Source of the DNA: Pseudocitrobacter corydidari
Lineage (GTDB): Bacteria > Pseudomonadota > Gammaproteobacteria > Enterobacterales > Enterobacteriaceae
NCBI RefSeq assembly: GCF_021172065.1
Contig: NZ_CP087880.1
Coordinates: forward strand, 865,111 to 929,110
Length of the DNA stretch: 64,000 bases
Direction of reading: 5' to 3'
The translations under genes and the position numbers were made by a program. A model generated the notes under the pieces. It was not told where the DNA came from. It did not search any database and saw nothing but the letters and a program-made list of their open reading frames with translations. Below, piece after piece: positions 42,342 to 53,028 of this stretch (position 1 is the first letter of the stretch; each line of letters opens with the position of its first letter).

Positions 42342-42533
42342 TCAAAAATCGCTGTATTCGTGGGCGGGATACCAGAACCCGTCCACAAAATCCTCTATCG
42401 GAAAACATCCACCACGACGCAATCGCTGATCTTCCATCGCAGCAACGCATTGCTTCTCCGAGTTATACACGTCCACGACAATATCATCACAGCCACCGTC
42501 AAGGTAGCAGATGAACAAAACCAGTGCGAACAT
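42342..42533 (-). CDS. yebW: YebW, DUF1482 protein
   Basis: A 63-residue protein matching E. coli YebW from end to end (MFALVLFICYLDGGCDDIVVD, GGCFPIEDFVDGFW). It has a short hydrophobic N-terminus and several cysteines; function unknown. It converges with the acyltransferase gene, with 9 bases between the stops. Confidence 0.9.
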   Translation of the reverse strand: MFALVLFICYLDGGCDDIVVDVYNSEKQCVAAMEDQRLRRGGCFPIEDFVDGFWYPAHEYSDF

Positions 42534-42632
42534 CCTGCCCTCAGTCTGATAAATGGTTATGACACAACGGATCCGTTAAGAATTAAGTGTAGGGGATGAA
42601 GGGCAGCGGCGGGAAAGGTTATGCAAATAAAT

Positions 42633-42652
42633 AACCCGCCTGTGGGCGGGTT
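42633..42652 (-). terminator. Terminator downstream of yebV
   Basis: AACCCGCC (42633-42640) pairs with GGCGGGTT (42645-42652) over a 4-base loop. On the minus strand it is followed by TTATTTATTTG, so it ends yebV; T residues on the other side make it possibly bidirectional. Confidence 0.7.
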
Positions 42653-42661
42653 CCTTTTGGG

Positions 42662-42901
42662 TTATGCGAAGCGCAGCACCCAGGCATCAGAACGTTGGTC
42701 GTAGTGTTTACGGTAAAGGACAGAGTGTTCGCCGTTGAGTACGGCAGGGACGCTGGTGTCGGCATCCCAGGCGTCTAGCTGCATGCATAAGTCAGGGTCG
42801 GATTTACAGGGAATGCTTAACGTTCGTTCACCGTGCTGCTCGCCGTGCAGCTCGGCATCATCTATCTCGAATGCGCCGATGCGTACGTTGGTTTTACTCA
42901 T
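42662..42901 (-). CDS. yebV: YebV, DUF1480 protein
   Basis: A 79-residue protein matching E. coli YebV (TNVRIGAFEIDDAELHGE, LSIPCKSDPDLCMQLDAWDA). Small cytosolic family of unknown function. Start 42901 follows GGAGAG; a longer frame from 42970 lacks family similarity. It lies downstream of rsmF on the same strand, after 122 bases. Confidence 0.92.
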   Translation of the reverse strand: MSKTNVRIGAFEIDDAELHGEQHGERTLSIPCKSDPDLCMQLDAWDADTSVPAVLNGEHSVLYRKHYDQRSDAWVLRFA

Positions 42902-43023
42902 GATGCTCTCCGTTGGTCGCTGAAATTGTGGTACGACCAGTTCAGGTCGCCCATTTTTTAGCGTAGCCAACGAAGAGAATATCGCCAGTCAAAAAGTGCG
43001 CTATTTTTGCGCGCTTTTCAGGG

Positions 43024-44454
43024 TTATTCGGCAAAAAGTTTACCGTCGCGAACCAGTTCGCGCGGATAACTGTTTTTCAATCGTGAGCTGATTCGCTTCG
43101 CCAGCCCAAGCGGGAAGCCCTGATACGTCACCACCACATCGTCGTGATTTGGCACATTTTCCGGGTAGATATCGCGCCCGCGATACCACTCCTGCGCCTC
43201 ATTCAGCGTCAGCTCATGCCCCAGTTTGTCGGTTTCGGCCAGCGCAATCACCGCTTCGTGCTGCCAGCGATAACCTTTGTTATGCGTCTCGGCAAGTTTG
43301 AGGCCAATACGCGAGAAACGGACTTTTCCGAGCAGCGGTTCAATCTCTGCCGGGAAGAGCCAAATCTCTTTATCGCGCTGCCAGAGGGAAAGCGCGTCAT
43401 TCCAGAACAGCCCGACCTGACCGGCTGCCTCAGTGACGGCGGCTGATTCGCGGGCTTTCATCGGCGTGAACGGGAATTTACCCACTTTGTAGCCCGGTGC
43501 TGGCAGAGGCTCGACCGAGGCGATTTTACGCAGACGGGCGACGAAGAAGCCTTCACAATCGTAAATCTGCGGGAAGACGTGGAGGAAACCTTCGGGCGTG
43601 AGTGCCTCTTTCGCTGACGGGAATAGCGTTGCCAGCGATTCAACTTCCACGGCCTGCGGATACTGTTCCAGCAGCCAGGCGAGCACCGATTCGTTTTCGT
43701 CGCGATTGAGCGTACAGGTTGAGTAAACCAGCGTACCGCCAGGTTTCAGTGCGTGAAAAGCGCTGTCGATAAGCTCTCGCTGCGTGGCGGCAATCTCAAG
43801 ATTACTTTGTACCGACCAGTTTTTCAGCGCGTCGGGATCTTTACGCACTACACCTTCGCCGGAACACGGCGCATCGAGCAGAATAGCGTCAAAACTTTCC
43901 GGTACTGCCGCGCCGAAGACGCGGCCATCAAAATGGGTCAGCGCCACGTTTGCAATACCGCAGCGGCTGATATTGGCGTGCAGCACTTTTACCCGGCTGG
44001 CGGAAAACTCATTGGCGAGAATTGCGCCCTGGTTGCCCATGCGAGCGGCAATCTGGGTGGTTTTCGATCCAGGAGCGGCGGCGACGTCCATCACTCGTTT
44101 TGGCAGCTCGTCGCCGGTAAACAGCGCGGCGACCGGCAACATCGAGCTGGCTTCCTGAATATAAAACAGGCCGCTAAGGTGCTCAGCGGTGCTGCCTAGC
44201 GGCAGTGACTCTTCGTCTTCGCGTTCAATCCAGAAACCTTCCGCACACCAGGGCACCGGCGTCAGTTGCCAGCCATAAGGGGCGACCAGCGCCAGGAAAT
44301 CGGCAACGCTGATTTTTAATGTATTGACGCGAATACTGCGGCGCAGCGGGCGCTGGCAGGCGGCAATAAAATCATCAAAGTCGAGGTGAGCAGGCATGGC
44401 CTCACGCATCTGCGCGAGGAATTCATCGGGAAGAAAGACAGAGTTTTGAGCCAC
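43024..44454 (-). CDS. rsmF: 16S rRNA m5C1407 methyltransferase
   Basis: Methylates C1407 of 16S rRNA in the assembled 30S subunit. The 476-residue protein has the Rossmann SAM site [16 protein letters not shown] and the two catalytic cysteine motifs, [14 protein letters not shown] and [12 protein letters not shown], followed by a PUA-like C-terminal domain. The start is GTG 44454 ([13 protein letters not shown]), aligned with the E. coli start; the frame extends 14 codons further without similarity. Confidence 0.95.
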   Translation of the reverse strand: MAQNSVFLPDEFLAQMREAMPAHLDFDDFIAACQRPLRRSIRVNTLKISVADFLALVAPYGWQLTPVPWCAEGFWIEREDEESLPLGSTAEHLSGLFYIQEASSMLPVAALFTGDELPKRVMDVAAAPGSKTTQIAARMGNQGAILANEFSASRVKVLHANISRCGIANVALTHFDGRVFGAAVPESFDAILLDAPCSGEGVVRKDPDALKNWSVQSNLEIAATQRELIDSAFHALKPGGTLVYSTCTLNRDENESVLAWLLEQYPQAVEVESLATLFPSAKEALTPEGFLHVFPQIYDCEGFFVARLRKIASVEPLPAPGYKVGKFPFTPMKARESAAVTEAAGQVGLFWNDALSLWQRDKEIWLFPAEIEPLLGKVRFSRIGLKLAETHNKGYRWQHEAVIALAETDKLGHELTLNEAQEWYRGRDIYPENVPNHDDVVVTYQGFPLGLAKRISSRLKNSYPRELVRDGKLFAE

Positions 44455-44496
44455 TGGGGAGTACCACACATAAACAGAGAGCGTGCAGTTTAGCAT

Positions 44497-44529
44497 AAAC
44501 GCCCCAGCGCAGTGACACCGGGGCGTTTA
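44497..44529 (-). terminator. Terminator after letB
   Basis: TAAACGCCCC (44497-44506) pairs with GGGGCGTTTA (44520-44529), starting 4 bases beyond the letB stop. It separates letAB from rsmF on the minus strand. Confidence 0.72.
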
Positions 44530-44532
44530 ACA

Positions 44533-47166
44533 TTAACGTGGCAGGGCGGTGCCCCATTGGCGCCACTCTTTCGGCTCCTCTTCCTGTAACAGGAAGTGTT
44601 TGCCTGCCTGCGCTTTCGGCGCGAGCGGCGTGCCTGGCGGGGTGGCAAAGGCAATACCGCCGCGAATGAACTGATTGAAGGTGCCGGTTTTCACTACACC
44701 CCCCGTCAGGCCAAAGTCGAGGCTGTAGCCGGATGCCAGCCAGAAGACTGAATTGTTGCGCACCAGATGCTGATAACGCTGGCTGATACGCAGCTCAACC
44801 ATCACGCGGTCGGAAAGCGACCCCAGCGTTAGACCCGTTACCGTGCCCACTTCGATACCACGGAACAGCACCGGCGTACCAATGCCCAGCGAACCGGCTT
44901 CTGGCGCTTCTACCACCAGACTCAGCCCGTCGAGATAGCGGGAGTCGGCGATGGTGGCTTCCTGAAGCTCAAATTCGCGACGTGGCGAACCCTGGCCCAT
45001 CTCAACGTTGATGTAAGGTTGCAGGATGGTATCGAGGTGCTCTACACCGGCCGCGGAAATCTGCGGCGTTACAACCGAGAAGCGGCTGCCGCGACGCGCG
45101 AAAGTATTCACATACTCCGGATAAAGCACCGCGCGCGCCTGAACTTCGTTGCGCCCGGCGTTCAGCTCCAGCGTCTGTACCTGTCCAATATCAATGCCCA
45201 GATAACGAATCGGCATACCTGCCGCCAGTTTCCCGGCATCGAAGGCGTGCAGCGTAATCTGGCCACCTACCGCACGCGCCGCAGTTTCAGACGCGAACAG
45301 GATACGTTTATCGCCTTTACGCGTATTTCCCCCCGCGCCGCTCAGGTTATCGAAGCTGATTGCACCTTTCAGCGCACGAGACAGCGGCGAAGCCTGGACG
45401 GTCAACCCGCTGCCGTTCAACTGAACTTTTGCACCACCCTCTGCCCAGAACACGCTGTCTGGCGTAAGCAGAGAACGATATTCCGGCTTGATGTGCAGAG
45501 AAATTTCAAATGCATTTGCCCGTGGCGTGACGGTAATGACTTCACCCACTTCGAACTTGCGATACAGCACAACCGACCCCGCCTGAATATCCGGCAACGT
45601 TTCTGCTGTCAGGACAAGCGTAGAGGTCGGCAGTTCGCTGAGACTGTTTTCCTGGGCTTTTTCAAGGTTGGCGTAAAGAGGATAGTCAGACTTCATCTCA
45701 CCTTTTTCACCGGGCAGAATGCGGATCCCGCCGCTCAGCCATTCACTGGCGCTTGCGCCCAGGAACTCAACGCCATCGAGACCCACTTTGACATCCACGC
45801 GGCTGTTCACCACAAACTTGCTGTCGCCATGGATCAGTTCACGATATTGCGGTTCGATAGCGATAGTGAACGTCACACCTTTATTGGTTAGCTTACGCTC
45901 CATGACCTGACCCACTTTCACACCGTGCAGAATGAGCGGTTGCCCGGCATCGATGCCGTAGCTTTCCGGCGCGGTGAGGGAGAGTGTCATGACGTCAGGT
46001 TGTTGCAGTAACGTTTTGCTGGCAGGCAGAACGGTAAAGCTGTCCCGCGCCTCGCCTTCGCCCGGCACCAGTTCAAAGGTGCTTCCGGTAAGCAACATGC
46101 TGAGATTAGCGTTCTCCAGCGACAGTTTCGGCTCATGCAGCTCAATACGCGTTTTCTCGCGCAGCAGGGTGACCACGCTCGGATCGACGGTCATTTCGCC
46201 CGTAACGGAACTGTCTGAATTAAGATTAAGTTTCGTCAGTTGCCCCACTTCCAGGCCTTGATAGAGCAGGGGGGTTGAACCCGCTTTCAGACCCTGGCCG
46301 CTGGGAAGCTGCAATTTGACGATCACCCCACGCTGACTGTGGGCGAGATCTTCATAGAGACCAAATTCATCGTTTTGCGCGGCGACTTCTGATTTATCCG
46401 GCGAGTCAAATGCAATCGCGCCATTCACCAGCGCTGCCAGACTTTCGAGCTGTACCTTCGCACCGCTCAAATCGACGTCTGCTTTAATGCCCGATACGTT
46501 CCAGAAGCGGCTGCCTTTTTTTACCAGGTTGGTGAAGCGGCGCTCAATCAGTACATCGATGGTCACACCGCGTTTGTTGGCATTAATGGCGTAATCGTAG
46601 ACGCGTCCAACGGGAATTTTACGATAGTAGACCAGCGAGCCGCTGCTGAGCGAGCCGAGATCCGGCGCGTGCAGGTGAATCATCAGCTCGCCGTTATTCA
46701 GACGATATTTTGGCTGCGTATCCAGCGCGGTGAAGTGATCGCGCGCTTTACCTTTGCCGGGCATCATGCCGATATAGTTACCGCCGACCAGCGCGTCCAG
46801 CCCGGAAACCCCGGCCAGAGAGGCCTTCGGTGTCACCAGCCAGAATTGCGTATCATCACGCAGCGCGTCTTCCATATCGCTTTTGATGCTGGCCTTCACT
46901 TCGATACGGTTCAGGTCGTCGGTCAGGCGAATCTCCTGCACCGTTCCCACTTCCACCCCCTGATAGCGCACGGGCGTACGGCCCGGTACGATACCGTCCG
47001 CCGACATAAAGTCGATGGTGATGGTAGTGCCGCGATCTTCATAGCTGTTCCAGATAAGCCAGCCTGCAATCAGCAACGCGATGATAGGCAGCAACCAGAA
47101 GGGTGAAATGCGACGTTTAATTTTAATTTTCGCTTCAGTCGGTGAAGCGGGCGTTTCCTGACTCAT
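44533..47166 (-). CDS. letB: Lipid transport tunnel protein LetB (YebT)
   Basis: Spans the periplasm as a stacked ring tunnel that moves lipids between membranes. The 877-residue length equals E. coli. An N-terminal membrane anchor ([17 protein letters not shown]) is followed by seven MCE domains, each marked by a repeat such as [66 protein letters not shown] and [11 protein letters not shown]. Start 47166 ([13 protein letters not shown]) matches E. coli. It overlaps the end of letA by 32 bases, so the two are cotranslated. Confidence 0.97.
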   Translation of the reverse strand: MSQETPASPTEAKIKIKRRISPFWLLPIIALLIAGWLIWNSYEDRGTTITIDFMSADGIVPGRTPVRYQGVEVGTVQEIRLTDDLNRIEVKASIKSDMEDALRDDTQFWLVTPKASLAGVSGLDALVGGNYIGMMPGKGKARDHFTALDTQPKYRLNNGELMIHLHAPDLGSLSSGSLVYYRKIPVGRVYDYAINANKRGVTIDVLIERRFTNLVKKGSRFWNVSGIKADVDLSGAKVQLESLAALVNGAIAFDSPDKSEVAAQNDEFGLYEDLAHSQRGVIVKLQLPSGQGLKAGSTPLLYQGLEVGQLTKLNLNSDSSVTGEMTVDPSVVTLLREKTRIELHEPKLSLENANLSMLLTGSTFELVPGEGEARDSFTVLPASKTLLQQPDVMTLSLTAPESYGIDAGQPLILHGVKVGQVMERKLTNKGVTFTIAIEPQYRELIHGDSKFVVNSRVDVKVGLDGVEFLGASASEWLSGGIRILPGEKGEMKSDYPLYANLEKAQENSLSELPTSTLVLTAETLPDIQAGSVVLYRKFEVGEVITVTPRANAFEISLHIKPEYRSLLTPDSVFWAEGGAKVQLNGSGLTVQASPLSRALKGAISFDNLSGAGGNTRKGDKRILFASETAARAVGGQITLHAFDAGKLAAGMPIRYLGIDIGQVQTLELNAGRNEVQARAVLYPEYVNTFARRGSRFSVVTPQISAAGVEHLDTILQPYINVEMGQGSPRREFELQEATIADSRYLDGLSLVVEAPEAGSLGIGTPVLFRGIEVGTVTGLTLGSLSDRVMVELRISQRYQHLVRNNSVFWLASGYSLDFGLTGGVVKTGTFNQFIRGGIAFATPPGTPLAPKAQAGKHFLLQEEEPKEWRQWGTALPR

Positions 47167-48418
47167 GAGCGTCCCAAAGTAAGCGGCTGTCCAGCCAATT
47201 AACAGCAAGAATAGTCAAAATAACCGCGGCACCGAAATAAAATGCAGCGGGGCCCATCGTAAAGGCGAGAAGCTGATCGCGATTAATCAGCGACATGGTC
47301 AACGAGATCACGAACAGATCCAGCATCGACCAGCGACCAATCCACGTCACGAATCGCAGCAACAGAATTCGCGTGCGTAACCCCTGTTCACATTTGGAAT
47401 GAATGCTAACCAGCAGGGTAAACAACACGATGACTTTGGTAAACGGTACCAGGATACTGGCGAAGAATACCACGGCGGCGACGGCGACGTTACTGTCCGC
47501 CAGCGAAAGAATTCCCGACATGATGGTATCTTCCTGTCGCCCGCCGTTGACGTAAATAATCGAAATCGGCAAAAAATTCGCCGGTAACAGAAAGATGATG
47601 GAGGCAGTCAGCGCCGCCCAGCATTTCTGCAGACTCTGGCGACGCCGCCTGGTGAGTGGTACGTGGCAACGATGGCAGCGCCCACGTGAATCAGGAAAGC
47701 CAGTGTGATGGCAATCCAGGCACACCATCAGCCCTTCATTAGGGCGGGTTGCCGGGCGTTGCGGATAAAAGCGCTCCCAGAGTTCTTCGATATTCAGATG
47801 AATCATCGTCAGAATACTGAGTACCACCAGTGAGATAAACGCCAGCAGGCCCAGCCCCGGTTGCAGGAAGGCGTAATCCTGTACCTTGATAGACGCAACG
47901 GCGATGCCCACCAGATAAATGTCCAGCATCACCCACTCTTTGAGTTTCTCCAGCATCAGCAGTACCGGGCGCAGGTTCATGCCCAGAATATTGCCAAGCC
48001 AGAGATAGGCGATGGAGATAACCAGTACCGCTGGCGCGGCGACGCTACAGAACAGCACCATCGCGGCGGTAATGGGATCGCCCTGGGCGGTCATTTGCTG
48101 GATACCGTGTAGTACGTTTGCGTCGATGCGTACCCCAAGCAGGTGCAGGCGAAGCAGAGGCTCGCTCCAGGCGAATGGCATCAATAGCATCATGGCAATC
48201 GCCATGGCGCCAAGACGCGTTAACGACCAGTCACGACCGTCGCGAACTTTGGCATTGCAGCGCGGGCAATAGGCGCATTGATGCGATTTAACCGACGGTA
48301 ATTGAAAAAGCGTATCGCACTGCGGGCAACGTTGGTATTGTGCCTGCGGGATAGGATCACCCATCGCATGAATACGAATTTTCTGTGTCGGTGTAATGCG
48401 TGATGTTTTTAGTGGCAT
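47135..48418 (-). CDS. letA: LetA (YebS), PqiA-like inner-membrane protein
   Basis: Inner-membrane partner of LetB. The 427-residue protein has two zinc-ribbon motifs ([11 protein letters not shown]...CPRC near the N-terminus and [10 protein letters not shown]...CHRC in the middle) each leading into about four membrane segments, the PqiA duplicated layout. It probably feeds lipids into LetB or takes them up. The gene overlaps letB by 32 bases. It diverges from msrC. Confidence 0.96.
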   Translation of the reverse strand: MPLKTSRITPTQKIRIHAMGDPIPQAQYQRCPQCDTLFQLPSVKSHQCAYCPRCNAKVRDGRDWSLTRLGAMAIAMMLLMPFAWSEPLLRLHLLGVRIDANVLHGIQQMTAQGDPITAAMVLFCSVAAPAVLVISIAYLWLGNILGMNLRPVLLMLEKLKEWVMLDIYLVGIAVASIKVQDYAFLQPGLGLLAFISLVVLSILTMIHLNIEELWERFYPQRPATRPNEGLMVCLDCHHTGFPDSRGRCHRCHVPLTRRRRQSLQKCWAALTASIIFLLPANFLPISIIYVNGGRQEDTIMSGILSLADSNVAVAAVVFFASILVPFTKVIVLFTLLVSIHSKCEQGLRTRILLLRFVTWIGRWSMLDLFVISLTMSLINRDQLLAFTMGPAAFYFGAAVILTILAVNWLDSRLLWDAHESGNARFTD

Positions 48419-48562
48419 TTATTACATCGTAGAATGAATGTATAACTCTATCTTAACTCATGAATGGATTGAACTTGAGCCCTGACGCATTTAATGCTTA
48501 TTTTATAGGAGTATGCGTCGTCGATAGTATCAGTAATTGAAGTAGACAATAGTGGTTTAATA

Positions 48563-49060
48563 ATGAACAAAACAGAACTTTACGCGGATCTCAACCGTGA
48601 TTTTCAGGCATTGATGGCAGGTGAGAACAGTTTTTTAGCTGTAATCTCTAACACCAGCGCGTTGCTTTTTGAACGTCTGGCGGATGTTAACTGGGCAGGT
48701 TTTTATTTACTGGAAGGCGATACGCTGGTTTTAGGCCCATTCCAGGGCAAGCTGGCGTGCGTGCGTATTCCGGTTGGCCGAGGCGTATGCGGCACTGCAG
48801 TGGCGAAGAATGAAGTGCAGCGCGTAGAAGATGTGCACGCGTTCGACGGTCATATCGCCTGCGACAGCGCGAGTAACTCCGAAATCGTCCTGCCGCTGGT
48901 GGTTGACGGAGAAGTGATTGGCGTGTTGGATATCGATAGCCCGCTCTTTTCACGCTTCAGCGAAGAGGACGAACAGGGCCTGCGTGAACTGGTCGGTCAT
49001 CTCGAAAATGTGCTTGCTGGCACCGATTATCAAAAATTCTTTGCCCGCGTCGAAGGATAA
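48563..49060 (+). CDS. msrC: Free methionine-R-sulfoxide reductase
   Basis: Reduces free Met-R-sulfoxide. The 165-residue GAF-domain protein has the three redox cysteines in KLACVRIPVG, GRGVCGTAVAKNEVQ and GHIACDSASNSEIVLP. It is the same length as E. coli YebR/MsrC. No clear Shine-Dalgarno is seen before ATG 48563. It diverges from letA. Confidence 0.95.
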   Translation: MNKTELYADLNRDFQALMAGENSFLAVISNTSALLFERLADVNWAGFYLLEGDTLVLGPFQGKLACVRIPVGRGVCGTAVAKNEVQRVEDVHAFDGHIACDSASNSEIVLPLVVDGEVIGVLDIDSPLFSRFSEEDEQGLRELVGHLENVLAGTDYQKFFARVEG

Positions 49061-49157
49061 TCAACGGATAACGTAGCATTTAGCGATGGCGTCATTATAA
49101 TGTCGCCTGTTCATGCCTGCGGCTTGTTGGCTACGTCCGTTGTAATCAGGAAATTTC

Positions 49158-49841
49158 ATGGAAAATCAACCTAAGTTGAATAGCAGTAAAGAAGTTATCG
49201 CATTTCTGGCCGAACGTTTTCCGCACTGTTTCAGTGCCGAAGGTGAAGCTCGTCCTCTGAAAGTCGGTATTTTTCAGGATCTTGTCGAGCGTGTTGATGG
49301 TGAGATGAACCTCAGCAAAACCCAATTACGTTCCGCATTACGTCTTTATACTTCAAGCTGGCGCTACCTTTACGGTATCAAAGCTGGCGCAGTACGTGTC
49401 GACCTCGACGGTAACCCTTGCGGTGAACTCGATGAGCAGCACGTTGCCCATGCTCGTCAGCAGCTTGAAGAAGCCAAAGCGCGTGTTCAGGCTCAGCGTG
49501 CTGAACAGCAGGCGAAAAAACGCGAAGCTGCCGCTGCTGCGGGTGAAGGTGATGCTCCGCGTCGCGAACGTAAGCCGCGTCCTCCGGTTCGCCGCAAAGA
49601 GAACGCTGAGCGTAAACCGCGCGATGCAAAACCTGCTGCGAAAGCCGTGCGCGAAGTGCGCGAAGAAAAGCTTACTCCTGTTTCCGACATTTCTGCGCTG
49701 ACCGTTGGTCAATCCCTGAAAGTCAAAGCGGGCAATAACGCAATGGACGCCACGATTCTGGAAATCACCAAAGATGGTGTCCGCGTGCAGCTTACTTCTG
49801 GTATGTCAATGATAGTACGCGCAGAACACCTGGTGTTCTGA
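49158..49841 (+). CDS. proQ: RNA chaperone ProQ
   Basis: Global RNA-binding protein that stabilises sRNAs and mRNA 3' ends. The 227-residue protein has the N-terminal FinO/ProQ domain ([43 protein letters not shown]) in residues 1-115, a basic linker of about 60 residues rich in Arg, Lys and Glu ([20 protein letters not shown]), and a C-terminal Tudor-like domain ([20 protein letters not shown]). It is five residues shorter than in E. coli, within the linker. prc follows after 19 bases. Confidence 0.97.
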   Translation: MENQPKLNSSKEVIAFLAERFPHCFSAEGEARPLKVGIFQDLVERVDGEMNLSKTQLRSALRLYTSSWRYLYGIKAGAVRVDLDGNPCGELDEQHVAHARQQLEEAKARVQAQRAEQQAKKREAAAAAGEGDAPRRERKPRPPVRRKENAERKPRDAKPAAKAVREVREEKLTPVSDISALTVGQSLKVKAGNNAMDATILEITKDGVRVQLTSGMSMIVRAEHLVF

Positions 49842-49860
49842 AACGGAGGCCGGGCCAGGC

Positions 49861-51909
49861 ATGAACAAACTTTTTAGGCTCTCCGCCCTCGCTGGCCTGT
49901 TTTTAATAACAGGCCACGCCTTAGCGGTGGAAGATATTACCCGTGTTGATCAAATTCCGATTCTTAAGGAAGAGACGCAGCACGCAACGGTGAGCGAGCG
50001 CGTAACATCGCGCTTTACCCGTTCTCATTACCGTCAGTTCGATCTCGACCAGTCCTTTTCCGCCAAGATTTTTGACCGCTATCTGAACCTGCTCGATTAC
50101 AGCCACAACGTCCTGCTGGCCAGCGACGTTGCGCAGTTTGCCTCGAAGAAAGGGCAGATTGGCGATGAACTGCGCTCGGGCAAGCTCGACGTGTTTTACG
50201 ATCTCTACAATCTGGCGCAAAAGCGACGTTTTGAACGTTATCAGTACGCGCTGAAAGTGCTTGAACGCCCGATGGACTTCACCGGCAACGACACCTTCAA
50301 TCTTGACCGGGCAAAAGCGCCATGGCCAAAAGATGAGGCCGAGCTGAACGCCCTGTGGGACGGCAAGGTCAAGTTCGATGAACTGAGTCTGAAGCTGACC
50401 GGGAAAGATGAAAAAGAGATCCGCGAAACCCTGACGCGTCGCTATAAGTTCGCGATTCGTCGTCTGGCGCAAACCAACAGCGAAGACGTTTTCTCGCTGG
50501 CGATGACTTCTTTCGCACGCGAAATCGACCCGCATACCAACTATCTCTCTCCGCGCAACACTGAGCAGTTCAATACCGAAATGAGCCTGTCTCTGGAAGG
50601 TATTGGCGCCGTGCTGCAAATGGATGATGACTATACGGTTATCAATTCCATGGTGGCTGGTGGGCCGGCGGCGAAGAGTAAAGCGATTACGGTTGGCGAT
50701 AAAATTGTCGGCGTAGGCCAGGCGGGTAAAGGCATGGTCGATGTGATCGGCTGGCGTCTGGACGATGTCGTGGCGCTGATCAAAGGGCCGAAGGGCAGTA
50801 AAGTTCGTCTGGAAATTCTGCCTGCGGGTAAAGGTGCGAAAACCAAAATCGTCACCCTGACGCGCGAACGCATTCGTCTGGAAGACCGTGCCGTGAAAAT
50901 GTCGGTGAAAACCGTCGGCAAAGAGAAAGTGGGTGTGCTCGACATTCCTGGTTTCTATGTTGGCCTGACAGAAGACGTTAAGGTGCAACTGCAGAAGCTG
51001 GAAAAACAGAACGTCAGCAGCGTGATTATCGATCTGCGTACCAACGGTGGCGGAGCATTGACGGAAGCGGTATCGCTCTCTGGTTTGTTCATTCCGTCCG
51101 GCCCGGTTGTGCAGGTGCGTGACAACAACGGTAAAGTGCGTGAAGACAGCGACAACGACGGCGTGGTGTACTACAAAGGCCCGCTGGTGGTGCTGGTTGA
51201 CCGCTTCAGCGCCTCGGCTTCTGAAATCTTTGCTGCAGCTATGCAGGACTACGGACGCGCGCTGATTGTCGGTGAACCGACCTTTGGGAAAGGCACTGTT
51301 CAGCAGTACCGTTCTCTGAACCGCATCTACGATCAAATGCTGCGCCCGGAATGGCCAGCGCTGGGCTCTGTGCAGTACACCATTCAGAAGTTCTACCGCA
51401 TTAACGGCGGCAGTACGCAACGTAAAGGTGTAACACCGGATATCCTGATGCCGACCGGTTCTGAAGAGACGGAAACGGGTGAGAAATTTGAAGATAACGC
51501 ATTGCCGTGGGACAGCATTGATGCCGCGACCTATGTGAAATCTGATGATTTAACACCGTTTGGTCCGGAACTGCTGAAGCTGCACAATGCGCGTATCGCG
51601 AAAGATCCTGAATTCCAGTACATCATGAAGGATATCGCGCGCTTTAATGCGATGAAAGACAAGCGCAACATCGTCTCTCTGAACTACGCTCAGCGTGAAA
51701 AAGAGAACCTGGAAGATGATGCAACACGTCTGGCTCGCGTTAACGATCGCTACAAACGCGATGGAAAACCGTTGCTGAAGAACATCGACGATTTGCCGAA
51801 GGATTACCAGGAGCCGGATCCGTATCTGGATGAAACCGTGAATATCGCGGTTGACCTGGCGCATCTTGAAAAAGACAGGCCAGCCGCAACCCCTGCGACC
51901 AGCAAGTAA
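49861..51909 (+). CDS. prc: Tail-specific protease Prc
   Basis: Periplasmic serine protease that trims or degrades proteins such as FtsI and MepS. The 682-residue precursor has a signal peptide ending GHALA, a PDZ domain (LEGIGAVLQMDDDYTVINSMV region at about 240-330), and the S41 catalytic Ser-Lys pair in VDRFSASASEIFAAA and GEPTFGKGTVQQYR. It is cotranscribed with proQ and ends at a good terminator. Confidence 0.97.
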   Translation: MNKLFRLSALAGLFLITGHALAVEDITRVDQIPILKEETQHATVSERVTSRFTRSHYRQFDLDQSFSAKIFDRYLNLLDYSHNVLLASDVAQFASKKGQIGDELRSGKLDVFYDLYNLAQKRRFERYQYALKVLERPMDFTGNDTFNLDRAKAPWPKDEAELNALWDGKVKFDELSLKLTGKDEKEIRETLTRRYKFAIRRLAQTNSEDVFSLAMTSFAREIDPHTNYLSPRNTEQFNTEMSLSLEGIGAVLQMDDDYTVINSMVAGGPAAKSKAITVGDKIVGVGQAGKGMVDVIGWRLDDVVALIKGPKGSKVRLEILPAGKGAKTKIVTLTRERIRLEDRAVKMSVKTVGKEKVGVLDIPGFYVGLTEDVKVQLQKLEKQNVSSVIIDLRTNGGGALTEAVSLSGLFIPSGPVVQVRDNNGKVREDSDNDGVVYYKGPLVVLVDRFSASASEIFAAAMQDYGRALIVGEPTFGKGTVQQYRSLNRIYDQMLRPEWPALGSVQYTIQKFYRINGGSTQRKGVTPDILMPTGSEETETGEKFEDNALPWDSIDAATYVKSDDLTPFGPELLKLHNARIAKDPEFQYIMKDIARFNAMKDKRNIVSLNYAQREKENLEDDATRLARVNDRYKRDGKPLLKNIDDLPKDYQEPDPYLDETVNIAVDLAHLEKDRPAATPATSK

Positions 51910-51922
51910 TCCTCCCTAAATT

Positions 51923-51954
51923 AAACAGGCACAAGCGATTGTGCCTGTTTTTTT
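51923..51954 (+). terminator. Terminator after prc
   Basis: AAACAGGCACAA (51923-51934) pairs perfectly with TTGTGCCTGTTT (51939-51950), followed by T residues. Confidence 0.92.
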
Positions 51955-52111
51955 ACATCTCTAAACCGCGCGTAAGCAAGTGTGCGAAAAAATGTAAAGT
52001 TGTGTCTTTCTCGTGACTTACCCGCCGTGGATAGTTGAAAATTGTATTAATACCCATACGATGTGGGTAATCGCATAGTGCGTTTTGTTAAAACGAGGTT
52101 AAAAGTAAATT

Positions 52112-52996
52112 ATGATGCGAATCGCGCTCTTCCTGTTGACCAACCTTGCTGTGATGGTTGTGTTTGGGCTGGTGCTAAGCCTGACAGGAATTCAGTCGAG
52201 CAGCATGACGGGCCTGCTGATTATGGCTCTGCTATTTGGTTTTGGTGGTTCTATCGTTTCGCTGATGATGTCGAAATGGATGGCGCTGAAATCTGTGGGT
52301 GGGGAAGTGATTGAGCAGGCGCGCAACGAAACGGAGCGCTGGCTGATGGACACCGTGGCGCAACAATCGCGTCAGGCCGGTATTGGTATGCCGCAGGTCG
52401 CTATCTATCATGCGCCGGATATCAACGCCTTTGCCACCGGTGCGCGCCGTGATGCGTCTCTGGTAGCGGTCAGTACGGGTCTGTTGCAGAACATGAGCCG
52501 TGACGAAGCGGAAGCGGTCATCGCGCACGAGATTAGCCACGTGGCTAACGGTGATATGGTGACTATGACGCTGATTCAGGGCGTGGTGAACACCTTTGTT
52601 ATCTTCATCTCGCGCGTCATTGCGCAGATTGCCGCCGGTTTCCTGAGCGGTAACCGTGATGAAGGTGAAGAGGGCGGTAATGGTAACCCGCTTATCTATT
52701 TTGCGGTTTCAATGGTCCTTGAACTGGTGTTCGGTATTCTGGCCAGCATTATTACCATGTGGTTCTCGCGTCACCGTGAATTCCACGCGGATGCCGGTTC
52801 AGCGCGCCTGGTCGGGCGTGAAAAAATGATTGCTGCTCTGCAACGTCTGAAAACCAGCTACGAACCACAGGAAGCCAGCAGCATGATGGCCTTCTGCATC
52901 AACGGTAAGTCCAAAACGCTGAGTGAGCTGTTTATGACTCACCCGCCGCTGGACAAGCGCATCGAAGCGCTGCGTACCGGCGAGTATCTGAAATAA
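52112..52996 (+). CDS. htpX: Membrane metalloprotease HtpX
   Basis: Zinc endopeptidase in the inner membrane that works with FtsH in quality control of membrane proteins. The 294-residue M48 protease has two N-terminal membrane segments, the HEXXH motif in [14 protein letters not shown], a second pair of membrane segments, and the Glu ligand region [15 protein letters not shown]. It is one residue longer than in E. coli. Cpx control is known for the family but no site was assigned here. Confidence 0.97.
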   Translation: MMRIALFLLTNLAVMVVFGLVLSLTGIQSSSMTGLLIMALLFGFGGSIVSLMMSKWMALKSVGGEVIEQARNETERWLMDTVAQQSRQAGIGMPQVAIYHAPDINAFATGARRDASLVAVSTGLLQNMSRDEAEAVIAHEISHVANGDMVTMTLIQGVVNTFVIFISRVIAQIAAGFLSGNRDEGEEGGNGNPLIYFAVSMVLELVFGILASIITMWFSRHREFHADAGSARLVGREKMIAALQRLKTSYEPQEASSMMAFCINGKSKTLSELFMTHPPLDKRIEALRTGEYLK

Positions 52997-52998
52997 TG

Positions 52999-53028
52999 AA
53001 AAAGCGCCTCAAGTGAGGCGCTTTTTTT
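52999..53028. terminator. Bidirectional terminator between htpX and yebQ
   Basis: AAAGCGCCTC (53001-53010) pairs with GAGGCGCTTT (53015-53024), with an A-run before and a T-run after. It serves both converging genes and touches the yebQ stop. Confidence 0.9.

Noticed and set aside
45019..45891. A 290-codon open frame on the plus strand
   Set aside because: It lies wholly inside letB on the opposite strand and shows no family features.
49921..51420. A 499-codon open frame on the minus strand
   Set aside because: It is antisense to prc. Despite its length it has no start site, no motif and a mirrored codon pattern.
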